Positions 17,347-25,816 of a stretch of DNA of 64,000 nucleotides are shown piece by piece (position 1 is the first letter of the stretch; every line of letters begins with the position of its first letter). Source of the DNA: Bradyrhizobium oligotrophicum S58 (lineage in GTDB: Bacteria; Pseudomonadota; Alphaproteobacteria; Rhizobiales; Xanthobacteraceae); NCBI RefSeq assembly GCF_000344805.1, contig NC_020453.1:1054001-1118000 (forward strand), written 5' to 3'. Below the pieces are notes generated by a model, which was given only the letters and a program-made list of their open reading frames with translations, had not been told where the DNA came from and searched no databases. The position numbers and the translations under genes are program-made.

Positions 17347-18378
17347 CTATTTCGATGCTAGCGTCTGGAGAGCCTTTTCGACGAATCTGTTCGTAAATGT
17401 CTCGGCGAGATCGACCTTCACGCCACGCAATTGTGGGTCGACGGTCGACAACACCTGAAATGCAATGCCCGCGCCCTCGGCGCTGAACCGGCCATCGGGG
17501 GAAAACATGTCTCGTGTGCCCCGGATGGAGGCAAGAAATATGTTTCGATCGGGCTTGGCCCATTCCTCCGGGAGCGCATCAGCAATCTCATCGACGGATG
17601 CGCGATCAATCCACTGAAGGGTGCGCACCATCGCGAGAGCAAAAGCCTGGAGTGTATCGGGATTGCGTTCGATGAAGTCCGACCGTGCGTAAATCGTCCC
17701 TGACGGATAGAGGCCACCGAAAATGCCGATTGTGCCTTCGTTGGTGCGAGTGTCGGCGACCAGTTTGACGTCACCTGTGGCTGTCAGTGTCGTCAGCGCC
17801 GGCTCTCCCGTCACGACGGCATCAACGGCGCCGTTGCGGATCGCTGCCACGGCGCCTGTTCCACCTCCAACACTGACGAAGGAAATGTCGGTTGGGGAGA
17901 CGCCGGCTCGCAAAGCCATGTACTCCACCATGAACTGTGTTTGGGATCCCAACGCCGTGACCCCAATCTTCATGCCTCTCAGGCTGCTTGGGTCGCGATA
18001 TTCCGCAGCCCTCTCCTTTCGCAGAGCCAATGCGAATGTCGGATGCCTGCCAAACAGCACAACCCCAACGATCTTTTGTCCTTTTGCATGCATCTGAATC
18101 GTGTGGTCGAAAGCGCCGGCGGTGAGTTCAGCGCTTCCCGCCACGAGAGCCTGGAGCGCCTTGGATCCGCCGCTCACGTCAAGAAGCTCCGGGTCGAGGC
18201 CCGCGTCCTTGAAAAAGCCAAGGCGCTCGGCAAGGGTCACCGGTGCGTATTGTAGGAAAGCCTTGCCGCCGATCGTCACTCTGACTCTGGACGTCTCGAC
18301 GGAGTTGCCGGCCCAGGCCAAGTTTGCCGAGCCACACAACGCCAATAGCGGAAGCCCGAGAAAACTACGTCGCTGTAA
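17347..18378 (-). CDS. NMT1/SsuA-type ABC transporter substrate-binding protein
   Basis: This 343-residue periplasmic protein belongs to the NitT/TauT/THI5-like binding class, which covers sulfonates, nitrate, pyrimidine precursors and aromatic acids. Using the GTG at 18378 it begins with a twin-arginine-type signal (QRRSFLGLPLLALCGSANLAWA). A longer GTG start at 18438 is possible. Family blocks include FLQYAPVTLAERLGFFKDAGLDPELLD, GVTALGSQTQFMVEYMALRAG and VDAVVTGEPAL. No matching ATPase or permease gene lies beside it, so it is an orphan in this window. The next gene downstream encodes a GntR regulator. Confidence 0.85.
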   Translation of the reverse strand, partial: LQRRSFLGLPLLALCGSANLAWAGNSVETSRVRVTIGGKAFLQYAPVTLAERLGFFKDAGLDPELLDVSGGSKALQALVAGSAELTAGAFDHTIQMHAKGQKIVGVVLFGRHPTFALALRKERAAEYRDPSSLRGMKIGVTALGSQTQFMVEYMALRAGVSPTDISFVSVGGGTGAVAAIRNGAVDAVVTGEPALTTLTATGDVKLVADTRTNEGTIGIFGGLYPSGTIYARSDFIERNPDTLQAFALAMVRTLQWIDRASVDEIADALPEEWAKPDRNIFLASIRGTRDMFSPDGRFSAEGAGIAFQVLSTVDPQLRGVKVDLAETFTNRFVEKALQTLASK

Positions 18379-18438
18379 CACTGGCCGGTTCTCGCGAGCG
18401 TTGCTAAGGGAGGTGTGCCGGTAGTGAACTTTTCTCAC

Positions 18439-18978
18439 GATCCGATCACATTGGAATCATACGAACGATCATCCGCACGAGCAAGGCAAAAGCTCGTCGA
18501 GGTTGCACAAGTCGAGTGCACGCAAGGCAATAATCATTTTAAACTGCGACTAAAAATAGTCGGAGTAGTTGATGAGCATCAATTGTTGCGGGCGGGGTCG
18601 GCCGCGGGATTATTCTGAATCAGTTCGACGCGCTGAGAATGAGCTGGCAACGCTCGCGACTTGCAAAGCACACGTGTCAAATATGCAATCCGCGCAGATG
18701 CGCAGTTGCGCGGAGCGAAGCACGGAGGGAGTGTCAGCAGACAACGCGGGCGCTGCGACAATCGAAGGGGCATTTCTGGAAGATCCCGGTCGGGTCTCCG
18801 CGGTGCATTCACGACCACGAGCCCTGCGGCCACCGCTCGACGATCAACCCACGATTGAATTGCAGGCTCGTGTTCGCGGACCGCAAACGGAGGAGGCGTG
18901 GAGCCGTCCTGAAACAACGCCGTTGAAATCGCCGTGTATGGATCTCTTCACAGGGAAATTTGAGGAGCGTTGCCCGCA
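18439..18978. other. Intergenic region with two adjacent dyads
   Basis: No convincing gene lies in this 540-bp stretch. It separates the binding-protein gene (minus strand) from a methyltransferase gene (plus strand) and should hold both promoters. An AT-rich core contains CGACTA-AAAA-TAGTCG (18547-18562) and TTGATG-AG-CATCAA (18569-18582), both perfect inverted repeats and candidate operators. Confidence 0.5.
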
Positions 18979-19737
18979 ATGCAGGACCATACGCGAAAGT
19001 TTGACGGTCTCGCCGACCTATACGACGCCAGCCGGCCGACTTATCCGCCTGACGTTCTCACGGCCGTCGCCCAAGCTGTCGCAGCAGGCGATGCTCCGGC
19101 GCGCTGTCTCGATGTCGGCGCAGGTACCGGAATTTCGACGCGAGCACTCATAGATGCTCTTCCGGACTGGACCGTGCAGGCCGTCGAGCCCAACCTCGAC
19201 ATGGCTGCACGTGCGGGTGCAGCGGGACTCGAAGTCATAATCGCGCCCGCTGAGGCTCTGCCGATCGAGCCAGACTCCCGAGGCCTGGTCACGGTGGCGC
19301 AGGCATTTCACTGGTTCGACAGGCCGCGCTTTCTCCGTGAAGCACGCCGCGTCTTGTCGCAGCACGGGGTGCTCGCCGTCATCAACAACAACCGGCGGAC
19401 AGAGGAGTTCGAGGCGCTCTTGGCAGTCGAGGACTTTATCGAGGCCGAGAACCCGGACTATTCGCGACACTACCGGGATCTTGATATCGCCGCTGAGATC
19501 GAAGCTTCCGGCAGTTTCGGCGAGATCCAGCGCTTCGGCTTCCCCTGGGCGCTACCGGCAACCTCCGAAAGCTTGGCTCGGTATTTCCTGTCGCGCTCGT
19601 CTTCCACTCCGATCGTAGCCCGGCTCGGGAAGGCGATGGTCATGAGACGGATTGTCGCGGTCATCGACCGGCACGTAGCTACGCCGACCTTCGACGTCCC
19701 CATGATGTGCGATCTGGTTCTGGCGCGTTGCCGGTGA
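18979..19737 (+). CDS. Class I SAM-dependent methyltransferase
   Basis: This 252-residue protein begins MQDHTRKFDGLADLYDASRPTYP and has motif I CLDVGAGTGIST, the acidic VEPNLDM, and AFHWFDRPRFLREARRVL, the arrangement of Methyltransf_11/25 small-molecule methyltransferases. It is related in layout to the protein at 15492 but clearly different in sequence. The ATG at 18979 has GAGGAG about 11 bp upstream; a TTG at 18970 is closer to that site. It is convergent with the PhnF-like regulator gene (16 bp between the ends). Substrate unknown. Confidence 0.8.
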   Translation: MQDHTRKFDGLADLYDASRPTYPPDVLTAVAQAVAAGDAPARCLDVGAGTGISTRALIDALPDWTVQAVEPNLDMAARAGAAGLEVIIAPAEALPIEPDSRGLVTVAQAFHWFDRPRFLREARRVLSQHGVLAVINNNRRTEEFEALLAVEDFIEAENPDYSRHYRDLDIAAEIEASGSFGEIQRFGFPWALPATSESLARYFLSRSSSTPIVARLGKAMVMRRIVAVIDRHVATPTFDVPMMCDLVLARCR

Positions 19738-19753
19738 CGTCGTGGCCGCCTGG

Positions 19754-20497
19754 TCAGAAGTCGCCGAGAGTGAATTGGACACGCTCACCCGAGAAGCGGT
19801 TCACATGGAACGTTATCGGCCGGCCACGCAAATCGCTATCGATGCTCTCGATAGCAAGGACCGGCGAGTGCCGCCCTTGTTGCAGCATCCGTGAGTCAAG
19901 ATCCGTGGGTAGCACGGCCATCACCCTTGTCAGGGCGCGCCGGTAATCGTTCACTTTGAAACGTCCAAAGGCCTTCGTCATCGAAAGCTCTTCACGGTAG
20001 ACCTCCAGGAAACCAGGAAAGCGCTCGAAGGGGATGTAGTGCTGGCCAACGCAAATAGGGATGCCGTCGGCCTCACCGATGGTGGTCATCGAGCTGACGG
20101 GATCGCCAGGCGCCAGTCCGAGAGCAAGAGCAACATGCTGCTCGGCCGCCACGACCTCGGGGTCGACGAGCTTGTGGCCAGGTTGGCGGTGCTGCAGCAA
20201 GAGATTGGCGCTGAACCGCGTGCGGGCTCCGATCGCGTAGTCTATGAGTCCGGAGACGAGATATGTCCCGCCGCCCTTGCGTTTGATGACCACCCCACGA
20301 TCCACGAGCGCGGCCAGGGCTTGGCGCACCGTGTGGCGATTCACGTCGAAAATCGCTGCCAGTTCATGCTCGGAAGGCAATCTGTCGCGCCCGCGGAACG
20401 CGCCGCGCACGATCTGGTCGAGCAATGCCTGCTCGACCTGCTGCCAGCGTGGCCCGGCGGCATCCCGCATCGGTTTTCGCCCCTGCTGAGCATTCAT
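19754..20497 (-). CDS. phnF: PhnF-like GntR/UTRA transcriptional regulator
   Basis: This 247-residue HutC-subfamily repressor carries the PhnF-type blocks: RLPSEHELAAIFDVNRHTVRQALAALVDRG in the wHTH, then YAIGARTRFSANLL and VNDYRRALTRVMAVLP in the effector domain. PhnF proteins regulate phosphonate or phosphate-ester uptake and degradation genes. The ATG at 20497 follows GAGG by 6 bp; upstream in-frame starts lack a site. It is divergent from an Ugp-type ABC operon with a perfect palindrome in between, so it most likely represses that operon and itself. The inducer is probably an organophosphorus compound. Confidence 0.85.
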   Translation of the reverse strand: MNAQQGRKPMRDAAGPRWQQVEQALLDQIVRGAFRGRDRLPSEHELAAIFDVNRHTVRQALAALVDRGVVIKRKGGGTYLVSGLIDYAIGARTRFSANLLLQHRQPGHKLVDPEVVAAEQHVALALGLAPGDPVSSMTTIGEADGIPICVGQHYIPFERFPGFLEVYREELSMTKAFGRFKVNDYRRALTRVMAVLPTDLDSRMLQQGRHSPVLAIESIDSDLRGRPITFHVNRFSGERVQFTLGDF

Positions 20498-20562
20498 CTG
20501 CTGCCTCTGCCAGCTTCGCAACAACCAGCCAAGCGAAGCATGTCATCGCTCGGTCACTGAAT

Positions 20563-20574
20563 CTGTCTAGACAG
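20563..20574. promoter_or_regulatory. Perfect palindrome, candidate PhnF-like operator
   Basis: CTGTCTAGACAG is a perfect 12-bp palindrome in the divergent region between the PhnF-like gene and the ABC operon, 37 bp before the binding-protein ATG. GntR/HutC proteins typically bind GT-N-TAGAC/TATA-type palindromes of this form, so it is the likely operator for both directions. Confidence 0.65.
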
Positions 20575-20610
20575 GTTGCATGAGTGTGGCTAGCACGCAA
20601 GGCGAACAAC

Positions 20611-21888
20611 ATGCGAGTGATCAGCCGTCGAACTGCGCTCCTCGGATCGCTGGCTGCAACGCTTCCGGCTCCGGCTGTTCGTGCTCGCGAGGATCTCACC
20701 CTTGATGTGATGTTCCCGTTTCCAGTGGGCAACAACCGGGAAATCCATTCCGGGCTGGCAGAGCGCTTCATGCGCGCCAATCCGGATATGAAGATCAAGT
20801 TCCGCAACCCCGCGCAGAACTACGAAGAGATGTCCCAGCAGATCCTGCGGGCGGCATTGATCGGTCAGCTGCCAGATCTGAGCTTTCACGGATTGAATTT
20901 GCTGCGCCTGCTGGTCGAGCGAGACCTCGCTCAACCCCTGGCGGGACGAATCTCGGCAGCTGGCGGCGCCGACTTGCTGGGTTATGCCCCTGCGGTGCTC
21001 GACATCGTTCGCCAGCGCGGCGACATCTACGGCATTCCGTTTTTCATCTCGACTCCCGTTCTCTACGTCAACGAGACTCTGGTGCACGATGTGGGTGGGG
21101 ACCCCTCGCTGCTGCCGGTTGACTGGCCGGGCCTCGTCGCGCTCGGCCAGAAGATCAATGCGACCAGCGCCACTCGCACCGGCTTCTACTTTCAATGGGA
21201 TGTCACGGGAAACTGGATGTGGCAGGCCCTGCTCTTCAGCCGTGGCGGTCGCATCCTGTCCGATGACGAGAAGACGGCTGCCTTCGACAGTCCTGAAGGG
21301 CTCTGGGCACTGGAGCAGCTCGAGGCCTTCGCCCGGAGCGGCATGCCGAACCTCAAATCCGCACAGGCCCGGCCGGCACTTGCTGCGGGAACCATCGGCA
21401 TCTTGGCCGATTCAAGTTCGAACATCGCCTATGCCGAGCAGCAGATCGCCGGCAGATTTCCTTTGCGTGTCGCGACGTTTCCGCTCGCGAGCCCGAACGG
21501 CAAGGTCCCTGCCGGCGGCGCGCTCGGCGTGATTCATGCGCAGGATCCGCGCCGAGCGGACGCTGCCTGGAAGTATCTCCAGTTCTGCACCAGTCCGGAA
21601 AGCCAGGCGTTCATGGCCCGTCTCACCGGTTACATGCCGAGCAACAGCAAGTCGATCACGGACCCATCTCTGCTTGGCGCCTACTACCAGGAGGCGCGCA
21701 ATCAGAAGGTCAGCGTCGACCAGCTTCCGGTCATGACCAACTGGTATGCATTCCCAGGCGCCAACGCCGTGCGCATCATCGACACCATCCGCAATCACCT
21801 CGAATCCGTCGTGACGGGACGCCAGGGCGCCAGCCAGACGCTGAAGCAGATGGCAGCCGACGTGAACCGTCTGATCGGGGCTGCATGA
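20611..21888 (+). CDS. Ugp/Mal-type ABC transporter solute-binding protein
   Basis: This 425-residue SBP_bac_1 (cluster B) protein begins with a twin-arginine-like signal (VISRRTALLGSLAATLPAPAVRA). The mature part has DLSFHGLNLLRLLVERDLAQPL, YGIPFFISTPVLYVNETL and AWKYLQFCTSPESQAFMARLTGYMPSN, as in glycerol-3-phosphate (UgpB) and sugar binders. The ATG at 20611 has AAGG 8 bp upstream. It is the first gene of the operon controlled by the PhnF-like regulator, so a phosphate ester or phosphonate is a better guess than a plain sugar. Its stop overlaps the next ATG by 4 bp. Confidence 0.9.
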   Translation: MRVISRRTALLGSLAATLPAPAVRAREDLTLDVMFPFPVGNNREIHSGLAERFMRANPDMKIKFRNPAQNYEEMSQQILRAALIGQLPDLSFHGLNLLRLLVERDLAQPLAGRISAAGGADLLGYAPAVLDIVRQRGDIYGIPFFISTPVLYVNETLVHDVGGDPSLLPVDWPGLVALGQKINATSATRTGFYFQWDVTGNWMWQALLFSRGGRILSDDEKTAAFDSPEGLWALEQLEAFARSGMPNLKSAQARPALAAGTIGILADSSSNIAYAEQQIAGRFPLRVATFPLASPNGKVPAGGALGVIHAQDPRRADAAWKYLQFCTSPESQAFMARLTGYMPSNSKSITDPSLLGAYYQEARNQKVSVDQLPVMTNWYAFPGANAVRIIDTIRNHLESVVTGRQGASQTLKQMAADVNRLIGAA

Positions 21889-22823
21889 TGGATGCCGCCG
21901 CGGGCAACGACAAGGGCGAGCGAGCCTTCACGCTCATTCAGATTTCGGACCTGCATCTGAGCAAGAGTCGTCCCTTCTTCCAGCACAACTTCGAAGCCCT
22001 CTGCGGTGTCCTCGCGGCGAGTGCCGCCGACTGTATTCTGTGCACCGGGGACATGTCACTCGACGGGGCCCAGCATCCGGACGAGCTATCGTTTGCACGG
22101 CGGCAGCTCGAACGCATCGGTCGAGAGATCCTGTTTGTGCCCGGCAATCATGACATCGGAAACAGCCTGCCGGATGTGCGCGGCGGCGAGATCACGATCT
22201 CGGCCGAACGCGCCTCCGCATTTCGCGCCCAGTTCGGTTCCGATTATTGGATGAAGGACATCGGCGCTATCAGGCTGCTGGGGCTCAATTCCATGCTGCC
22301 GGGGAGCAGGCTGCACGAGGAAGCGGAACAAGAGGCTCTGCTGGCGCACGCGATCGATACACTTGGACAGCGTCGATTGATCGTCGCGGCACACAAGCCG
22401 CTCTATCTGGCCGCGCCCGAAGAGACCGATCGGACGCAGAGCGCGATGTTTCCCGAGCATCGGCATAGCTGGGCCGAACGGTTCCATGCGGTGCGCGGGG
22501 TGACCTACCTCTCCGGCCATTTGCACGAATTGAAAGAGCTGCAATGGCGCGATCTGCGCCAGGTGTGGGCGCCGTCGACCGCCTTCGTCATGGACGCCGC
22601 CAATCGCTTCGCTCGTAACGACCGGCCCAATCGAGAGCCGGGTATCAAACGGCCCGGATTTTTGAGGCATACGTTCAGGGAGGTCGAGCACGTCGTCGAG
22701 TTCGTCGAGCCAACCGCATTTCTCATCATCGATCTCGGAAATTGGTACACGGATCCCCGCGGCTTTCATGCGCGCTATGCGGACGAGCCCTGGCGCGGGG
22801 TCTCTTCGGGGCAGCTGGCGTGA
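21885..22823 (+). CDS. Calcineurin-like metallophosphoesterase (phosphodiesterase)
   Basis: This 312-residue enzyme shows all metal-ligand motifs of the family in order: DLH (ISDLHLS), GD (LCTGDMS), GNHD (VPGNHDIGN), the histidine of AAHKPLY, and GHLH (LSGHLHE). Members with this spacing (CpdA/GpdQ/Rv0805 type) hydrolyse cyclic nucleotides or glycerophosphodiesters. No signal peptide is seen, so it acts in the cytoplasm. The ATG overlaps the binding-protein stop as ATGA, implying coupled translation. Inference: it cleaves the phosphodiester imported by the transporter, releasing a phosphomonoester and an alcohol. Confidence 0.9.
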   Translation: MMDAAAGNDKGERAFTLIQISDLHLSKSRPFFQHNFEALCGVLAASAADCILCTGDMSLDGAQHPDELSFARRQLERIGREILFVPGNHDIGNSLPDVRGGEITISAERASAFRAQFGSDYWMKDIGAIRLLGLNSMLPGSRLHEEAEQEALLAHAIDTLGQRRLIVAAHKPLYLAAPEETDRTQSAMFPEHRHSWAERFHAVRGVTYLSGHLHELKELQWRDLRQVWAPSTAFVMDAANRFARNDRPNREPGIKRPGFLRHTFREVEHVVEFVEPTAFLIIDLGNWYTDPRGFHARYADEPWRGVSSGQLA

Positions 22824-22893
22824 GCATGGGGGCTGCAACCGAATGGCCTGCCTCTACGGCATCTAACCTTGAGCCGAACTAAAGGGCGACGCA

Positions 22894-24054
22894 ATGGCCT
22901 CACTCGCTCTCGACAATATCAGCAAGTCCTTCGGTGCAACCGATATCCTCAAGCACATCTCGCTCGAGATCCGCGACGGGGAGTTCCTGACACTCGTCGG
23001 CCCCTCAGGCTGTGGAAAATCGACGCTGCTGCGCATTATCGCCGGCCTTGAGCTGCAGGACGAAGGGACGGTGCGTATCGGAGCGCGCGCCGTCGATGCT
23101 CTGCCGCCAAAGGCGCGGAACATCGCCATGGTGTTCCAGTCCTATGCGCTATACCCACATATGACAGTCGAGCGTAACATGGCCGTACCGCTCGTCATGA
23201 GCAGGTTGAGCGCCACACAGCGGCTGCCTCTGCTCGGACATTTCGTTCCAGGAACCAAGACTAAGCGCGCCGGCATTGCCGCAGAGGTGCGCAATGTTGC
23301 TGCCGCTCTCGGGATCGAACAGCTGCTCGCGCGCAAGCCCGGCCAGCTTTCGGGAGGACAGCGCCAGCGTGTCGCCCTCGGCCGCGCCATGGTCCGGCAG
23401 CCTTCGGTGTTCTTGATGGATGAACCACTGTCGAACCTGGACGCGAAGCTGCGCGTCACCATGCGAGCCGAGATCAAGGAATTGCACGCCCGGCTCGGCG
23501 TCACCTTCGTCTATGTCACGCATGATCAGGCGGAAGCCATGACCATGTCGGACAGGGTCGCCTTGATGATGGGTGGCGAACTGATCCAGATTGCTCCACC
23601 CCAGGTCCTTTACGACGACCCCAACAATGTCGGCGTTGCGGCATTCGTCGGCTCGCCGTCAATCAATCTTGTCCCCGCCGATGCATTGGGCGAGCGCATC
23701 GAAGCCGTGGTCCGGTGTCACGTCGATGGTGGAAGTCTTGATGGCATTACCGTCGGACTCCGTCCCGAGGCTCTTTCCGCCCGCGCCGAATGGACCCCCG
23801 GTGCGATCGCGGGCCGCGTGAGGTTTGTCGAGCATCTCGGCGCTGATCTGTACGTCCACGTCGACATCGCCAGCGCCCAACGTCCTCTTATCATCCGGGC
23901 GCACCCCAAAGACGGGCCCAATCTGGCGCCGGGCGCGAGCGTCGCACTGCAGGCAGAGCTCAAGGATCTGCTTGTCTTCGATGGCGCCGGGCGAAGGTTA
24001 CGTAGGCGACCGCCCGATGTGGTCGAACTGGTAAGCGCGAGGAGCGGTGCATGA
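22894..24054 (+). CDS. Ugp/Mal-type ABC transporter ATPase
   Basis: This 386-residue CUT1-class ATPase has Walker A GPSGCGKST (36-44), the signature LSGGQRQRVALGRAM, Walker B VFLMDEPLSNLDAKL and a C-terminal TOBE/MOI-type regulatory region. Compared with MalK/UgpC it carries an insertion of about 15 residues (LPLLGHFVPGTKTKRAG) between the Q-loop helix and the signature motif. AAAGGG precedes the ATG. The gene stop overlaps the next start (ATGA at 24051-24054). It powers the two permeases encoded downstream. Confidence 0.93.
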   Translation: MASLALDNISKSFGATDILKHISLEIRDGEFLTLVGPSGCGKSTLLRIIAGLELQDEGTVRIGARAVDALPPKARNIAMVFQSYALYPHMTVERNMAVPLVMSRLSATQRLPLLGHFVPGTKTKRAGIAAEVRNVAAALGIEQLLARKPGQLSGGQRQRVALGRAMVRQPSVFLMDEPLSNLDAKLRVTMRAEIKELHARLGVTFVYVTHDQAEAMTMSDRVALMMGGELIQIAPPQVLYDDPNNVGVAAFVGSPSINLVPADALGERIEAVVRCHVDGGSLDGITVGLRPEALSARAEWTPGAIAGRVRFVEHLGADLYVHVDIASAQRPLIIRAHPKDGPNLAPGASVALQAELKDLLVFDGAGRRLRRRPPDVVELVSARSGA

Positions 24055-24983
24055 CGATCGCGCTGCCCGGACGCTCTCCAGCTCACGATGCCGCTGCGAT
24101 CAGACAGAGGCGAGTCCAGGAGTGGCGGACGGCCGCATTGCTGGCGGCACCGGGCTTTCTGCTCCTCTTGATCCTATTCATTCTGCCTGCGATCGCCGTG
24201 TTTGCCATGGCAGCAACCGATTGGCAGCTCGGGGCGCAAAGCTTCAATTTTGTCGGCCCAAGGAATTTTCGAGTTCTTTGGAATGATGTCGATTTCTGGC
24301 ATTCGCTGCTCAATACGCTCACCTTCGTATCAATCTGCGTTCCCATGACGGTCGGCCTCGGGCTTGCGGTGGCGTTGCTGATCGAGGCTGGCACGAGTCT
24401 TCGGGCTCTCTATCGTGCAGTGCATTTTCTTCCTTTCATGGCGACGATGGCTGCAGCCGCACTCGCATGGGAGTCTCTGCTTCACCCCACGATAGGCCTC
24501 CTGAACCAGGTCCTGAGATCGTTCGGGATTCACGGTGCTAACTGGTTGCGTGATGAGAGCACAGTGCTTCCGGTCCTGGGCGCGATTTTCGTGTGGAAGA
24601 ACATCGGCTACGCGATGCTGCTGTTCCTTGCGGGGTTGAAAACGATTCCTTCTGACCTCTATGACGCGGCCGACGTCGATGGCGCCGACGGCCCTTGGTC
24701 ACGTCTTTCGACCGTCACCCTGCCTTTGCTCGGTCCAACCGCAATGTTTGCACTTGTCGTGGTTGCATTGAGAGCGTTCGAAGTCTTTGATATCATCAAG
24801 GTTCTCACCCAAGGCGGCCCGGGTAAGACGTCGGAGATGCTGCTCTACACTCTGTATGTGGAGAGCTTCGAGTACCTTCGCACTGGCTATGGGGCGGCGG
24901 TGTCCGTCGTGTTCCTGTCGATCGTCATGTGTCTGACGATGCTCCAGGTGTTCGTGCTCGACAAGCGGGTTCACTATCAATGA
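24051..24983 (+). CDS. Ugp/Mal-type ABC permease, UgpA/MalF side
   Basis: This 310-residue integral membrane protein has about six transmembrane segments, beginning LLAAPGFLLLLILFILPAIAVFAMAATDW. The EAA loop is DLYDAADVDGADGPWSRLSTVTLPLLGPT, the contact site for the ATPase. Start and stop overlap both neighbours by 4 bp (ATGA), so the ATPase and both permeases are translated as a coupled unit. Confidence 0.92.
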   Translation: MTIALPGRSPAHDAAAIRQRRVQEWRTAALLAAPGFLLLLILFILPAIAVFAMAATDWQLGAQSFNFVGPRNFRVLWNDVDFWHSLLNTLTFVSICVPMTVGLGLAVALLIEAGTSLRALYRAVHFLPFMATMAAAALAWESLLHPTIGLLNQVLRSFGIHGANWLRDESTVLPVLGAIFVWKNIGYAMLLFLAGLKTIPSDLYDAADVDGADGPWSRLSTVTLPLLGPTAMFALVVVALRAFEVFDIIKVLTQGGPGKTSEMLLYTLYVESFEYLRTGYGAAVSVVFLSIVMCLTMLQVFVLDKRVHYQ

Positions 24984-25816
24984 GAGCGGGGCGTCCACCA
25001 TGGCCGGCGGTCGTCGCCCGGCATGTGCTGCTCATCAGCACCGCTGCGCTGTTGCTCGCGCCCGTGGTGTGGATGGTATCGCTCTCCCTAAAGCCCCCGG
25101 GCGAGATTTTTCGTGCCTCGTTCACTCTGTTGCCCGAGCATTGGTATGCCATTGAGAACTATACGAGGGCGCTCACGACGGCACCATTGCCGCGCTTCCT
25201 GGTCAACGGGATTGTCGTGTGCTTGACAATATTGCTATGCCAGATCGTGGTCTGTGCGCCGATCGCCTATACATTGGCGAAGCTGCGCTTCTGGGGACGA
25301 GATGCGACCTTTTGGCTCGTTCTCGCAGGCCTCTTGTTGCCGCATCAGGTCCTGGCTTTGCCGCTGTTCATCCTGTGCTGGAAGGTCGGTATCCTGGATA
25401 GTTACGTCGCGCTGATCTTGCCCTTCGTCGTATCACCGTTCGGTATTTTTCTCTTCCGGCAGTTCTTCAAATCGATATCTGATGATCTGATTCATGCGGC
25501 GCGGCTGGACGGCTATTCGGAGCTCGGCATTGTCTTCCACATCATGCTTCCGCTAGCCCGGCCGGCGGTGATAGCCTTCAGCATTCTGTCTATCAGTAGC
25601 CATTGGAACGATCTGTTCTGGCCCTTGATCGCGGTTCGCACGGAAGAGCTGATGCCGCCAGCTCTCGGCGTGATCACCTTCCGCAACGAGGAGGCGGGGT
25701 CTGACTATGGGCCTCTCATGGCCGGCGCGGCAATCATCATCGCACCGCTCATTATCGCCTTTCTTGTCGCCCAGCGTTGGTTCGTCGATGGGCTGATGCT
25801 GGGCAGCATGAAATAG
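24980..25816 (+). CDS. Ugp/Mal-type ABC permease, UgpE/MalG side
   Basis: This 278-residue membrane protein has the family order: VWMVSLSLKPPGEIF near the N-terminus, VSPFGIFLFRQFFKSISDDLIHAARLDGYSELGIVFHIMLPLARPA as the EAA loop, and a final hydrophobic segment ending FVDGLMLGSMK. The ATG at 24980 overlaps the upstream stop as ATGA, so the longer start at 24929 is not needed. It completes the importer with the 24051 permease. It is the last gene of the operon; no clear terminator follows. Confidence 0.92.
   Translation: MRAGRPPWPAVVARHVLLISTAALLLAPVVWMVSLSLKPPGEIFRASFTLLPEHWYAIENYTRALTTAPLPRFLVNGIVVCLTILLCQIVVCAPIAYTLAKLRFWGRDATFWLVLAGLLLPHQVLALPLFILCWKVGILDSYVALILPFVVSPFGIFLFRQFFKSISDDLIHAARLDGYSELGIVFHIMLPLARPAVIAFSILSISSHWNDLFWPLIAVRTEELMPPALGVITFRNEEAGSDYGPLMAGAAIIIAPLIIAFLVAQRWFVDGLMLGSMK

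Noticed and set aside
16402..17361. 319-codon plus-strand frame opposite the GntR gene
   Set aside because: The opposite strand encodes a full GntR/UTRA protein with all motifs; the plus-strand product has none.
18415..18618. Small plus-strand frame of 67 codons
   Set aside because: It overlaps the 5' part of the binding-protein gene and the dyad-containing promoter region, and its product resembles nothing known.
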